From the NCBI GenBank assembly GCA_964646225.1, contig CAZYAD010000009.1:1-46577 (forward strand): a stretch of DNA of 46,577 bases. The letters are read 5' to 3'. Shown here one piece after another: positions 1 to 7,528 of this stretch. The notes below the pieces were generated by a model. That model did no database searches, had not been told where the DNA came from, and worked only from the letters and a program-made list of their open reading frames with translations. The DNA comes from UBA4644 sp964646225. Lineage in GTDB: Bacteria; Bacillota; Clostridia; Oscillospirales; Butyricicoccaceae. A program made the position numbers and the translations under genes. Each line of letters opens with the position of its first letter. Positions within the stretch are counted from its first letter, which is position 1.

Positions 1-2596
1 CGGCCAGACGGGCGATGGGCACACGGAAGGGAGAGCAGGACACATAGTCCAGGCCCACACGGTGGCAGAACTCCACAGAGGAGGGGTCGCCGCCGTGCTC
101 GCCGCAGATGCCCAGGGTGATATCGGGACGGGTCTGGCGGCCCAGCTTGGCAGCCATCTCCACCAGCTTGCCAACGCCAACCTGATCCAGCTTGGCGAAG
201 GGATCGTTCTCATAGATCTTGCGATCGTAGTAAGCGCCCAGGAACTTGCCGGCGTCGTCACGGGAGAAGCCGAAGGTCATCTGGGTCAGATCGTTGGTAC
301 CGAAGGAGAAGAACTCGGCCTCCTTGGCGATCTCATCGGCAGTCAGAGCAGCGCGGGGGATCTCGATCATGGTACCGACCTGATACTTCAGCTCGATACC
401 GGCGGCGGCGATCTCCTCGTCAGCGGTGGCGGTGACCACATTCTTAACATACTTCAGCTCCTTGACCTCGCCCACCAGGGGGATCATGATCTCGGGCTCC
501 ATATCCCAGTCGGGATGGGCCTTCTTCACATTGATGGCAGCGCGGATGACAGCGCGGGTCTGCATCCGGGCGATCTCAGGATAGGTGACGGCCAGACGGC
601 AGCCGCGGTGACCCATCATGGGGTTGAACTCATGCAGACCGGCGATGATGGCCTTGATCTGCTCCACGGTCTTGCCCTGCGCCTTGGCCAGAGCAGCGAT
701 GTCGGCCTCCTCAGTGGGGACGAACTCGTGCAGGGGGGGATCCAGGTAACGGATGATAACGGGGTTGCCCTCCATGGCGGTGTAGAGCTGCTCAAAGTCG
801 CCCTGCTGCATGGGCAGCAGCTTGTTCAGAGCGGTCTCGCGCTCCTCCACGGTGTCGGAGCAGATCATCTCGCGGATGGCAGCGATCCGGTCGGTATCGA
901 AGAACATATGCTCGGTACGGCACAGACCGATGCCCTGCGCGCCCAGCTCGCGGGCCTTTTTGGCATCGCGGGGGGTATCGGCATTGGTGCGAACCTTCAG
1001 CTGACGATACTTGTCGGCCCAGGCCATGATACGGCCGAACTCGCCGGTAATGGAGGCATCCATGGTGGGGATGACGCCGTCATAGATCTTACCGGTAGAG
1101 CCGTCGATGGAGATATAATCACCCTCGTGATAGGTCTTGCCGGCCAGCTGGAACTTCTTGTTCTCCTCGTCCATGATGATTTCGGAGCAGCCGGAGACGC
1201 AGCAGGTACCCATGCCGCGGGCAACGACGGCGGCATGAGAGGTCATACCACCGCGAACGGTCAGGATGCCCTGAGAGGCCTTCATGCCCTCGATATCCTC
1301 GGGAGAGGTCTCCAGACGAACCAGAACCACCTTTTCGCCGCGGGCCTTCCACTCCTTGGCATCCTCGGCGGTGAAGACGATCTTGCCGCAGGCGGCGCCG
1401 GGAGAGGCGGCCAGAGCGGAGCCCACAGGCTGAACGGCCTTCAGGGCGTTCAGATCAAACTGGGGATGCAGCAGGGTATCCAGGTTGCGGGGATCGATCA
1501 TCATGACGGCCTCCTGCTCGGAGATCATGCCCTCGTCCACCAGGTCGCAGGCGATCTTCAGCGCGGCCTTGGCGGTGCGCTTGCCGTTACGGGTCTGGAG
1601 CATATAGAGTTTGCCGTGCTCCACGGTGAACTCCATATCCTGCATATCGCGGTAATGGTCCTCCAGCAGCTTGCAGACCTTCTGGAACTGCTCAAAGGCC
1701 TCGGGGAACTTTTCAGCCATCTGGGCGATGGGCATGGGAGTACGGACGCCGGCCACCACATCTTCGCCCTGAGCGTTGGTGAGGAACTCACCCATCAGGT
1801 GCTTTTCGCCGGTGGCGGGATCACGGGTAAAGGCAACGCCGGTGCCGCAGTCGTCGCCCATGTTGCCGAAGGCCATGGACTGGACATTGACGGCAGTACC
1901 CCAGGAATAGGGAATATCATTGTCGCGGCGGTAAACATTGGCGCGGGGGTTATCCCAGGAACGGAAGACGGCCTGAACGGCACCCATCAGCTGCTCCTTG
2001 GGGTCAGAGGGGAAGTCAGAGCCGATCTTGGCCTTGTACTCGGCCTTGAACTGGCCGGCCAGCTCCTGCAGATCCTCAGCGGTGAGCTCCACATCCTGCT
2101 TGACGCCCTTCTTTTCCTTCATCTCGTCGATCAGCTGCTCGAAATACTTCTTGCCGACCTCCATAACCACATCGGAGTACATCTGGATAAAGCGGCGATA
2201 GCAGTCCCAGGCCCAGCGGGGGTTATTGGACTTCTCGGCCATGACCTTGACCACATCCTCGTTCAGGCCCAGGTTCAGGATGGTATCCATCATGCCGGGC
2301 ATGGAGGCGCGGGCTCCGGAGCGGACAGAAACCAACAGGGGATTTTCCAGATCGCCGAACTTCTTGCCGGTGATGGCTTCCATCTTGTCGATGTGCTCCA
2401 TGATCTGGGCCTGGATCTCCTCGTTGATCCGACGGCCATCCTCATAATACTGGGTGCAGGCCTCAGTACTGATGGTGAAGCCCTGGGGAACAGGCAGGCC
2501 AATGTTGGTCATTTCGGCCAGGTTGGCGCCCTTGCCGCCCAGAAGCTCACGCATCTTGGCATTACCCTCTGTGAACAGGTAAACATACTTGTGCAT
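1..2596 (-). CDS. ppdK: Pyruvate, phosphate dikinase (3' end cut by window edge)
   Basis: The minus strand is open from an ATG at 2596 to the window edge (about 865 codons), so only a handful of C-terminal residues are missing compared with the usual 875-880. The N-terminus (MHKYVYLFTEGNAKMRELLG, then GGKGANLAEM) is the ATP-grasp start of PPDK. The phosphohistidine swivel motif GGMTSHAAVVARGMG lies near 1215-1262, and the catalytic-Cys loop SCSPFRVPIARL is at the very edge of the window. The enzyme interconverts pyruvate, ATP and Pi with PEP, AMP and PPi in the cytoplasm, and in anaerobic Clostridia it usually serves PPi-dependent glycolysis or gluconeogenesis. An AAGGAGA ribosome-binding site sits at 2605-2611. 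It is divergent from dnaA. Confidence 0.97.
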   Translation of the reverse strand, partial: MHKYVYLFTEGNAKMRELLGGKGANLAEMTNIGLPVPQGFTISTEACTQYYEDGRRINEEIQAQIMEHIDKMEAITGKKFGDLENPLLVSVRSGARASMPGMMDTILNLGLNEDVVKVMAEKSNNPRWAWDCYRRFIQMYSDVVMEVGKKYFEQLIDEMKEKKGVKQDVELTAEDLQELAGQFKAEYKAKIGSDFPSDPKEQLMGAVQAVFRSWDNPRANVYRRDNDIPYSWGTAVNVQSMAFGNMGDDCGTGVAFTRDPATGEKHLMGEFLTNAQGEDVVAGVRTPMPIAQMAEKFPEAFEQFQKVCKLLEDHYRDMQDMEFTVEHGKLYMLQTRNGKRTAKAALKIACDLVDEGMISEQEAVMMIDPRNLDTLLHPQFDLNALKAVQPVGSALAASPGAACGKIVFTAEDAKEWKARGEKVVLVRLETSPEDIEGMKASQGILTVRGGMTSHAAVVARGMGTCCVSGCSEIIMDEENKKFQLAGKTYHEGDYISIDGSTGKIYDGVIPTMDASITGEFGRIMAWADKYRQLKVRTNADTPRDAKKARELGAQGIGLCRTEHMFFDTDRIAAIREMICSDTVEERETALNKLLPMQQGDFEQLYTAMEGNPVIIRYLDPPLHEFVPTEEADIAALAKAQGKTVEQIKAIIAGLHEFNPMMGHRGCRLAVTYPEIARMQTRAVIRAAINVKKAHPDWDMEPEIMIPLVGEVKELKYVKNVVTATADEEIAAAGIELKYQVGTMIEIPRAALTADEIAKEAEFFSFGTNDLTQMTFGFSRDDAGKFLGAYYDRKIYENDPFAKLDQVGVGKLVEMAAKLGRQTRPDITLGICGEHGGDPSSVEFCHRVGLDYVSCSPFRVPIARLA

Positions 2597-2677
2597 AGCA
2601 TCTATCTCCTTGTAAAAAATTGTGCAGACTGTTGCGGATCGTCCCGCGGTCAAACTGCCGACAGGATAATCGAAGTT

Positions 2678-2683
2678 ATTATA
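2678..2683 (-). promoter_or_regulatory. Probable ppdK promoter (-10 TATAAT)
   Basis: On the minus strand a perfect TATAAT lies about 80 bases before the ppdK start. A weak TGAAAA sits 16 bases further upstream as a possible -35. The -10 is inside the odd palindrome GTTATTATAAC. Confidence 0.5.
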
Positions 2684-2844
2684 ACAGATTTGATTTGCAT
2701 TTTCACCCCCATTTTCAAAAAAATTTGCTTTTTTTTGCGGATTTTTTTGCTGCGGGGAGGAGTTTGCGAGCCTGCGTTGGCGGATATCTCGGTCGGTCTT
2801 CGACTCCGCCGGTGGAAAGAAACGCACAGCGCAGCGTCCGGGGT

Positions 2845-2865
2845 CTGGGGCAGAGCCCCAGTGTC
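2845..2865. repeat. GC-rich hairpin repeat, copy 1
   Basis: CTGGGGC-AGA-GCCCCAG forms a 7-bp hairpin followed by TGTC. Twenty bases (2846-2865) match the minus strand of 12096-12115 with two differences, so it looks like a short dispersed intergenic element. Confidence 0.55.
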
Positions 2866-3040
2866 TCTGGCCCGCAGGACTGTGAAGAAAAAAAATCGAC
2901 TGCGCTTCCGGGAAATGGACAGGCCAATGGACGATACAGATGGGTTTGAGACGGAAATTTTTCTGGAAGACTTCCGTGGAAGGTTTCCGGCGATTCTGCT
3001 ATCTATAAAACCATACTCTTAATATATAAGAAGAAATGAG

Positions 3041-3070
3041 TTGAATTCTAAAAGGAAGGTATGGTATAAT
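3041..3070 (+). promoter_or_regulatory. dnaA promoter
   Basis: TTGAAT at 3041-3046, an 18-base spacer and a perfect TATAAT at 3065-3070 form a sigma-A-type promoter. It predicts a start near 3077 and a short untranslated leader of about 40 bases before dnaA. Confidence 0.8.
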
Positions 3071-3115
3071 AAGATGAATTGTTATCATCTATTTTGCAAA
3101 AAGGGGATATTCGAT

Positions 3116-4411
3116 ATGTATACGCCTGAAGCACTGCTGGATGCGGTGCTGCGGCAGCTCCGGGCGGAGATGGGAGAGGTACTGGTGGACCCCTGGTTCA
3201 CCAATTCCTCGGCGATCACCATAGAGGACGAGCTCTTTGTGATCGAGGCCTCCAGCGAGCTGTTTCGTGACACGCTGACCAAGCGCTTTACCGAAAATGT
3301 TTCCCAGATCATCACCCAGCTGCTGGGTCGTCCCGCCAGGCCGCTGTATGTTCACGGAGCGGAGGCCGACAGCTGGAAATTACAAAGCGGCGGCAGCGTT
3401 TATGCCGGCTACACCTTCGAAAAGTTCATCGTAGGCAACTCCAACAAGTTCGCTCACGCGGCGGCGCTGGCCGTTGCCAACAACCCCGCCCGGCTTTACA
3501 ACCCTCTGTTCATCTATGGCGGCTCCGGTCTTGGCAAGACCCATCTTCTGTTCGCAATTGCCAACGCCCTGCGGAAGAAGCATCCCAACTACCGCATCGT
3601 GTACATCAAGAGCGAGGACTTCATGAATGAGATGGTGGAGGCCGTCAAAACCTCCGGTTTTTCGGAATTCCGCGCCAAGTACCGGCAATCCGACCTTTTA
3701 CTGATGGACGATGTCCAGTTCCTCAGCGGAAAGGACAGCTTACAGCAGGAATTTTTCCACACCTTCGAATCGCTGTTTCAGGCCAACCGACAGATCGTGC
3801 TGACCTCTGACCGTCCGCCCAAGGAGATCGCAACCCTGAGCGACCGCCTGCAGACCCGGTTTGAAAGCGGCCTGCTGGCCGACGTGCAGTCCCCCGATCT
3901 GGAGACCCGCATGGCCATGGTCAAATCCAAGGCCAACAATCTAAACATCGAACTGCCGCAGAAGGTGGTGGAGTACATCGCGGAAAACATCACCAACAAT
4001 GTGCGGGAACTGGAGGGAGCGGTGAAAAAGATCGCCGCTGTCAACGGGCTGATGGGCAGTCCCATCGACCTCCCCATGGCACAGAAGGCCATCAAGGACA
4101 TTTTCAAGGAACGGCCGGGGCTCAATCCCACACCGGAGATGGTACTGGATGAGGTTTCGGAATACTTCTCCATCCCGGTGGAGCGCATCCGGGGCAAGGC
4201 CCGCGGCAAGGAAGTGGTACTGCCCCGACAGGTGGCGGAATACATCATGCGGGATCTGTGCTCCATGTCCTATCCGGAGATCGGCAAGATCCTGGGCCAG
4301 CATCACACCTCGGTGATGTACGGCATTGAAAAGCTTACGGCCCTCATGGCAGAAAACGATGCCCTGCGGGATACCGTCAACGATCTGAAGAAAAACATCC
4401 AGAGCAAATGA
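3116..4411 (+). CDS. dnaA: Chromosomal replication initiator protein DnaA
   Basis: 431 aa from the ATG at 3116, chosen because AAAAGGGGAT precedes it and the protein starts like DnaA domain I; a TTG 25 codons upstream is the promoter -35. Domain I spans about 1-75 and the linker domain II is very short. The AAA+ domain has Walker A GGSGLGKT at 135-142 and Walker B LLLMDD at 194-199. Domain IV carries the DnaA-box signature HHTSVMYGIEK at 396-406. It binds DnaA boxes as an ATP-dependent filament and melts oriC. It is separated from dnaN by a 247-base origin. The length is slightly below the usual 440-460 because of the short linker. Confidence 0.98.
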   Translation: MYTPEALLDAVLRQLRAEMGEVLVDPWFTNSSAITIEDELFVIEASSELFRDTLTKRFTENVSQIITQLLGRPARPLYVHGAEADSWKLQSGGSVYAGYTFEKFIVGNSNKFAHAAALAVANNPARLYNPLFIYGGSGLGKTHLLFAIANALRKKHPNYRIVYIKSEDFMNEMVEAVKTSGFSEFRAKYRQSDLLLMDDVQFLSGKDSLQQEFFHTFESLFQANRQIVLTSDRPPKEIATLSDRLQTRFESGLLADVQSPDLETRMAMVKSKANNLNIELPQKVVEYIAENITNNVRELEGAVKKIAAVNGLMGSPIDLPMAQKAIKDIFKERPGLNPTPEMVLDEVSEYFSIPVERIRGKARGKEVVLPRQVAEYIMRDLCSMSYPEIGKILGQHHTSVMYGIEKLTALMAENDALRDTVNDLKKNIQSK

Positions 4412-4658
4412 GAAAATCTGCCCTGTTTTGACTTACTAAAACGCTTTTCCACAAAAACCTGTGAAAAACTTTGTGGAAACTGTGAAAAAAAGAGGGTTGT
4501 GAATAAAATCGATCAACCTGCCGATTTTCTGACAGCCCCCTGCGGAGACTTCGATCCAGTCATTTCAAGGCTTTCCCGGAATTTGCACAGTTTCCACAGC
4601 ACCTACTACGATTACTATATAGAATTTTTTCTTATCGAAAAAAAGGAGTGACGCAGAT
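4412..4658. other. oriC: Replication origin oriC (dnaA-dnaN intergenic)
   Basis: A dense cluster of DnaA boxes: TTTTCCACA at 4445-4453 (+), then on the minus strand TTTTTCACA (4460-4468), GTTTCCACA (4472-4480), TTTTTCACA (4481-4489) and TTATTCACA (4498-4506), and GTTTCCACA at 4590-4598 (+). The last box is followed by a short GC spacer, a trinucleotide run CTA-CTA-CGA-TTA-CTA (4603-4617) and an A/T-rich stretch (4611-4643). Box, GC spacer, DnaA-trios and AT-rich unwinding element in this order match the basal unwinding system described in Bacillus subtilis. The placement between dnaA and dnaN is the normal Firmicutes location. Confidence 0.92.
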
Positions 4659-5768
4659 ATGCATTTCACCTGTGAAAAAAGTGCCTTCAACAGCGCCGTT
4701 TCCATTTGCAGCCATGCGGTGGGCACTAAGGTGACCACCCCTGTTATGGAGGGTCTGCTCATCGTGGCCTCTGACTCCATCACGGTCAGCGGCTTCAACT
4801 ACAAAACCGCTATCCAGCAGCAGGTGGAGGCCGATGTACACAAGCCCGGCTCGGTGGTCCTCAATGCCCGTATCCTGGCGGACATCGTCCGGCGTCTGCC
4901 CTCTGACACGGTGGAAATCTCGGTGGTCAGCAACCTGATGGCGGTCATCCGGGGCGGCGATTCGGAGTTCAACCTGATTGCCTCCGATCCCCAGGAGTTT
5001 CCCGAGCTGCCGGAGGTCAACGAGTCCGAACGCTTCTGCATTCCTGCAAGTCTTATGAAGGACATGATCTCCGGTACCCTGTTTGCCGTCAGCGACAATG
5101 AAAACAAGCCCATCATTACCGGCTCCCTGATGGAGCTGGATAAGCGGATCTTCCGCATGGTCAGTGTGGACGGCTACCGGCTGGCGGTGCGGCAGGAGGA
5201 GCTGGAGGTGGCTGACACCGAGCAATTCTCGCTGGTAGTCCCCGGCGAGTCCCTGAAGGATCTGAACCGCATCCTGCCGGACGAGGACATCCTGTGCGAG
5301 ATCTATCCCCAGCGGAAGCACGCACTGTTTGCCTTTGGCAGCACACGCTTTACCACCCGCCTGCTGGAGGGTGAATTTCTGAACTGGCGGGCGGCCATCC
5401 CTGCGGAGCAGCCCATTGAACTGGAGGTTGACCGGGCACAATTCATTTCCGCGGTGGAGCGGGTCAGCCTGATCATCTCCGAACGACTGAAAAACCCTGT
5501 CCGCTGTAATTTCGACCACGACCGGCTGAAGCTTTCCTGCATCACCGCGCTGGGCCGCAGCTTTGACCAGATCGCCGTGCCGGACTGCGGCACACAGCTG
5601 GAGATCGGCTTCAATAACCGCTATCTGCTGGAGGCTCTGCGGGCCTGCCAGGACGAAAGCTTTATCCTGGGCCTGAAAAGCGGACTTTCTCCCTGTACTA
5701 TGCGCCCTGTGGAGGGCGACCGGTACCTGTATCTTGTGCTGCCTGTACGGCTGAAGGCGGGGGAATAA
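4659..5768 (+). CDS. dnaN: DNA polymerase III beta subunit (sliding clamp)
   Basis: 369 aa, standard length for the beta clamp, with a start MHFTCEKSAFNSAVSICSHA typical of the family and AAAAGGAG just upstream (about 4641-4648). The C-terminus (PVEGDRYLYLVLPVRLK) carries the clamp's usual terminal MPVR-like region. Three repeated clamp domains are expected; it forms a dimeric ring holding the replicative polymerase on DNA. It lies directly downstream of oriC and four bases before the S4-domain gene, so dnaN, the S4 gene and recF are probably one transcript. Confidence 0.97.
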   Translation: MHFTCEKSAFNSAVSICSHAVGTKVTTPVMEGLLIVASDSITVSGFNYKTAIQQQVEADVHKPGSVVLNARILADIVRRLPSDTVEISVVSNLMAVIRGGDSEFNLIASDPQEFPELPEVNESERFCIPASLMKDMISGTLFAVSDNENKPIITGSLMELDKRIFRMVSVDGYRLAVRQEELEVADTEQFSLVVPGESLKDLNRILPDEDILCEIYPQRKHALFAFGSTRFTTRLLEGEFLNWRAAIPAEQPIELEVDRAQFISAVERVSLIISERLKNPVRCNFDHDRLKLSCITALGRSFDQIAVPDCGTQLEIGFNNRYLLEALRACQDESFILGLKSGLSPCTMRPVEGDRYLYLVLPVRLKAGE

Positions 5769-5772
5769 CAAA

Positions 5773-5997
5773 ATGACTGAGAAGGATATCATGGTCAAAG
5801 ACGGAATGATCCGTCTGGACAGCCTGCTGAAATTTGCGGGACTGTTTGCCACCGGCGGCGCGGCAAAGGTGAGTATCCTTGCCGGAGAGGTTCTGCTCAA
5901 CGGTCAGGTTTGCACCGTTCGGGGCAAAAAAATCTTTCCCGGGGATGAGGTGCAGTGGGGAGATACCCTGCTGCATATCCATGAGAGATGCTCCTGA
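5773..5997 (+). CDS. yaaA: S4-domain RNA-binding protein, YaaA/RlbA type
   Basis: 74 aa small S4 protein. The RNA-binding fold is recognisable in RLDSLLKFAGLFATGGAAK and in GEVLLNGQVCTVRGKKIFPGDEV. In Bacillus the equivalent gene sits in the same place between dnaN and recF and is associated with ribosome assembly; the exact role is not certain. It starts 4 bases after dnaN and overlaps the recF start by 10 bases, which implies translational coupling. Confidence 0.88.
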   Translation: MTEKDIMVKDGMIRLDSLLKFAGLFATGGAAKVSILAGEVLLNGQVCTVRGKKIFPGDEVQWGDTLLHIHERCS

Positions 5998-7064
5998 ACA
6001 GCTTGTCCCTGCGGAATTTCCGCAGCTATGAGCAGGCGTCCTTTTCCTTTTCGTCGGGAGTGAACATCATTTGCGGCGACAACGGACGGGGAAAAACCAA
6101 CCTGCTGGAGGGTATTTATCTGCTCACAGGCGTCCGTTCCTGGCGGGCGGCAAAAAAGGCCGAGCTGGTACGGTGGGACGCCACCTGCGCCGAGCTGCAG
6201 GCGGGGGTGGAGACCCGTGGTCGTGATTTTTCTCTGAAAATGGAGCTGCCCTGTGCCGGGCGCAGCAGGATCTGGGTCAACGGAGTGAAAAAGCAGCGTC
6301 AGCTGGAGCTTTCCGACTGCCTGCGCTGTGTGCTGTTTTCGCCGGAGGATCTGGCGCTGGTAAAGGGGCCGGCCTCCGGACGCAGAGCCTTTCTGGATGC
6401 TGCCATCTGCCAGCTGCGGCCGCGGTACGGCGATCTGCTTTCCCGCTATGAGCGGCTGCTGGAGAGCAAGAATCGGCTGCTGAAGGGGGAGGAGCCCCGT
6501 CCTTCGGCGGAGCTCATCGGCGTATACGATCAGCAGCTGGCCCAGCTGGGGGCGCGGCTGCTGGGCTATCGGGCCCGGTTCTGCCGGGGACTGGAGGAGG
6601 AATGCGGACGGCTGCATGCCGCCATTTCCGGCGGAAAGGAGCAGCTGTCGCTGGTTTATCAAACGGTGAGCACCGTCACCGACCCTTTTGCCGGGGTTTC
6701 CGCGCTGGAGGAGCAGTTGCGGGAGCATCTGGAGAGTCATCGGGCAGCAGAGCTGCAATCGGGCTCCTGTCTTTCGGGCATTCATCGGGACGATCTGGAG
6801 CTGCTGTTGAACGGGCGGCCCGCACGGGCCTTTGCTTCCCAGGGACAGACCCGATCGGCAGCGCTGGCGCTGAAATTTGCCCAGCGGGAGCTGTTTTTCC
6901 GGGATACGGGCGAATATCCCGTGCTGCTGCTGGACGATGTGCTGTCTGAGCTGGATGCGCCGCGGCAGGCGTTTGTATCCACCCACACCATGGGGGGACA
7001 GTCCATTATCACCTGCTGTGAGGAGCGGCGGGAGTTTGCGGACAGCCGGGTGATCAGGCTTTAG
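5988..7064 (+). CDS. recF: DNA replication and repair protein RecF
   Basis: 358 aa, normal length. Walker A GDNGRGKT is at 30-37, the ABC-type signature region ASQGQTRSAALALKFAQ begins near 283, and Walker B LLLDDVLSELD near 313. This SMC-like ATPase loads RecA onto gapped single-stranded DNA at stalled forks via RecO and RecR. The ATG at 5988 lies inside the end of the S4 gene; the coding order dnaN, S4, recF is the classical oriC order. Confidence 0.96.
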   Translation: MLLNSLSLRNFRSYEQASFSFSSGVNIICGDNGRGKTNLLEGIYLLTGVRSWRAAKKAELVRWDATCAELQAGVETRGRDFSLKMELPCAGRSRIWVNGVKKQRQLELSDCLRCVLFSPEDLALVKGPASGRRAFLDAAICQLRPRYGDLLSRYERLLESKNRLLKGEEPRPSAELIGVYDQQLAQLGARLLGYRARFCRGLEEECGRLHAAISGGKEQLSLVYQTVSTVTDPFAGVSALEEQLREHLESHRAAELQSGSCLSGIHRDDLELLLNGRPARAFASQGQTRSAALALKFAQRELFFRDTGEYPVLLLDDVLSELDAPRQAFVSTHTMGGQSIITCCEERREFADSRVIRL

Positions 7065-7158
7065 GGACGAGACAGAGGAGCTTTCTGTTTGTCCATCAGC
7101 GCGACTCCTTCTTTTTTCTTCTCTGCCCTGCGGGGAGCTGAGGCGCAGTTTCTGTCGT

Positions 7159-7170
7159 TTCCATATGGAA
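7159..7170. promoter_or_regulatory. Perfect 12-bp palindrome before remB
   Basis: TTCCATATGGAA is a perfect palindrome, flanked by TTCTG (7150-7154) and CAGAA (7171-7175) as outer arms. It ends right at the remB ribosome-binding site AAAGGAG. It could be an operator or an RNA hairpin that affects translation. No known binding-site family was recognised. Confidence 0.4.
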
Positions 7171-7187
7171 CAGAAAAGGAGAACACT

Positions 7188-7472
7188 ATGTTTTTGCATC
7201 TTGGTCGGGATGTGGCGGTGGCAGAGGACAGCATTGTGGTGATCTTTGATATGGATACCGCCACCTGGAGCCGTCACACCCGCAATTACCTCACCCAGGC
7301 CGAACAGGCCGGAAAGGTCTATGTCATCACCGATGAGCTGCCAAAATCCGCTGTGGTCTGCCGGGAAAACGGCGACCATGTGGTCTATATTTCCCAGATC
7401 AGCAGCAAAACCCTGCTGAAGCGTCTGGAGGAGGGCGTGGACGCCCTGTCCGATGTGGAATTAAGTGAATAA
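7188..7472 (+). CDS. remB: RemB/YaaB-like regulator (DUF370)
   Basis: 94 aa from ATG 7188, which has AAAGGAG about 7-10 bases upstream; an in-frame ATG at 7089 would add an unrelated leader. The protein begins MFLHLGRDVAVAEDSIVVIFDMD, the hallmark of the DUF370 'extracellular matrix regulatory protein' family, and has the family's IVVIFD core. In B. subtilis remB lies between recF and gyrB exactly as here. The family includes RemA, a DNA-binding matrix-gene activator; the function of RemB itself is less clear. It is slightly longer than the Bacillus protein. Confidence 0.88.
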   Translation: MFLHLGRDVAVAEDSIVVIFDMDTATWSRHTRNYLTQAEQAGKVYVITDELPKSAVVCRENGDHVVYISQISSKTLLKRLEEGVDALSDVELSE

Positions 7473-7495
7473 ATAATACAAATTGTTTTTATAAA

Positions 7496-7513
7496 ACCGG
7501 CTTTTCGGCCGGT
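7496..7513. promoter_or_regulatory. Hairpin in the gyrB leader
   Basis: ACCGGC-TTTTCG-GCCGGT, a 6-bp GC stem directly before the gyrB ribosome-binding site, preceded by the palindrome TTTTATAAAA. No T-run follows on the plus strand, so it is not a clear terminator. It may be a leader hairpin in gyrB mRNA. Confidence 0.35.
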
Positions 7514-7528
7514 ACGGAGGTTCCTGTT

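Larger units (their letters stand above)
2597..3115. other. ppdK-dnaA divergent intergenic region
   Basis: These 519 bases hold the two divergent promoters, T- and A-rich tracts around 2700-2760 and one copy of a GC-rich hairpin repeat (2845-2865). I see no convincing DnaA box here, so the origin appears to lie only downstream of dnaA. No rpmH, rnpA or yidC gene is present on this side of dnaA. The long plus-strand open frame through this area is antisense read-through of ppdK. Confidence 0.7.

Noticed and set aside
62..3022. 986-codon plus-strand open frame
   Set aside because: It is antisense to ppdK and made of repetitive GLH/GIL-like composition typical of GC-rich antisense reads. ppdK has catalytic motifs and a ribosome-binding site.
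3041..3115. TTG start 25 codons upstream of dnaA
   Set aside because: The TTG is the -35 of the dnaA promoter and the extra residues do not match DnaA; the ATG at 3116 has a ribosome-binding site.
5935..5948. Noc box near the end of the yaaA gene
   Set aside because: TTTCCCGGGGA has only part of the ATTTCCCGGGAAAT palindrome, within coding sequence; too weak to call.
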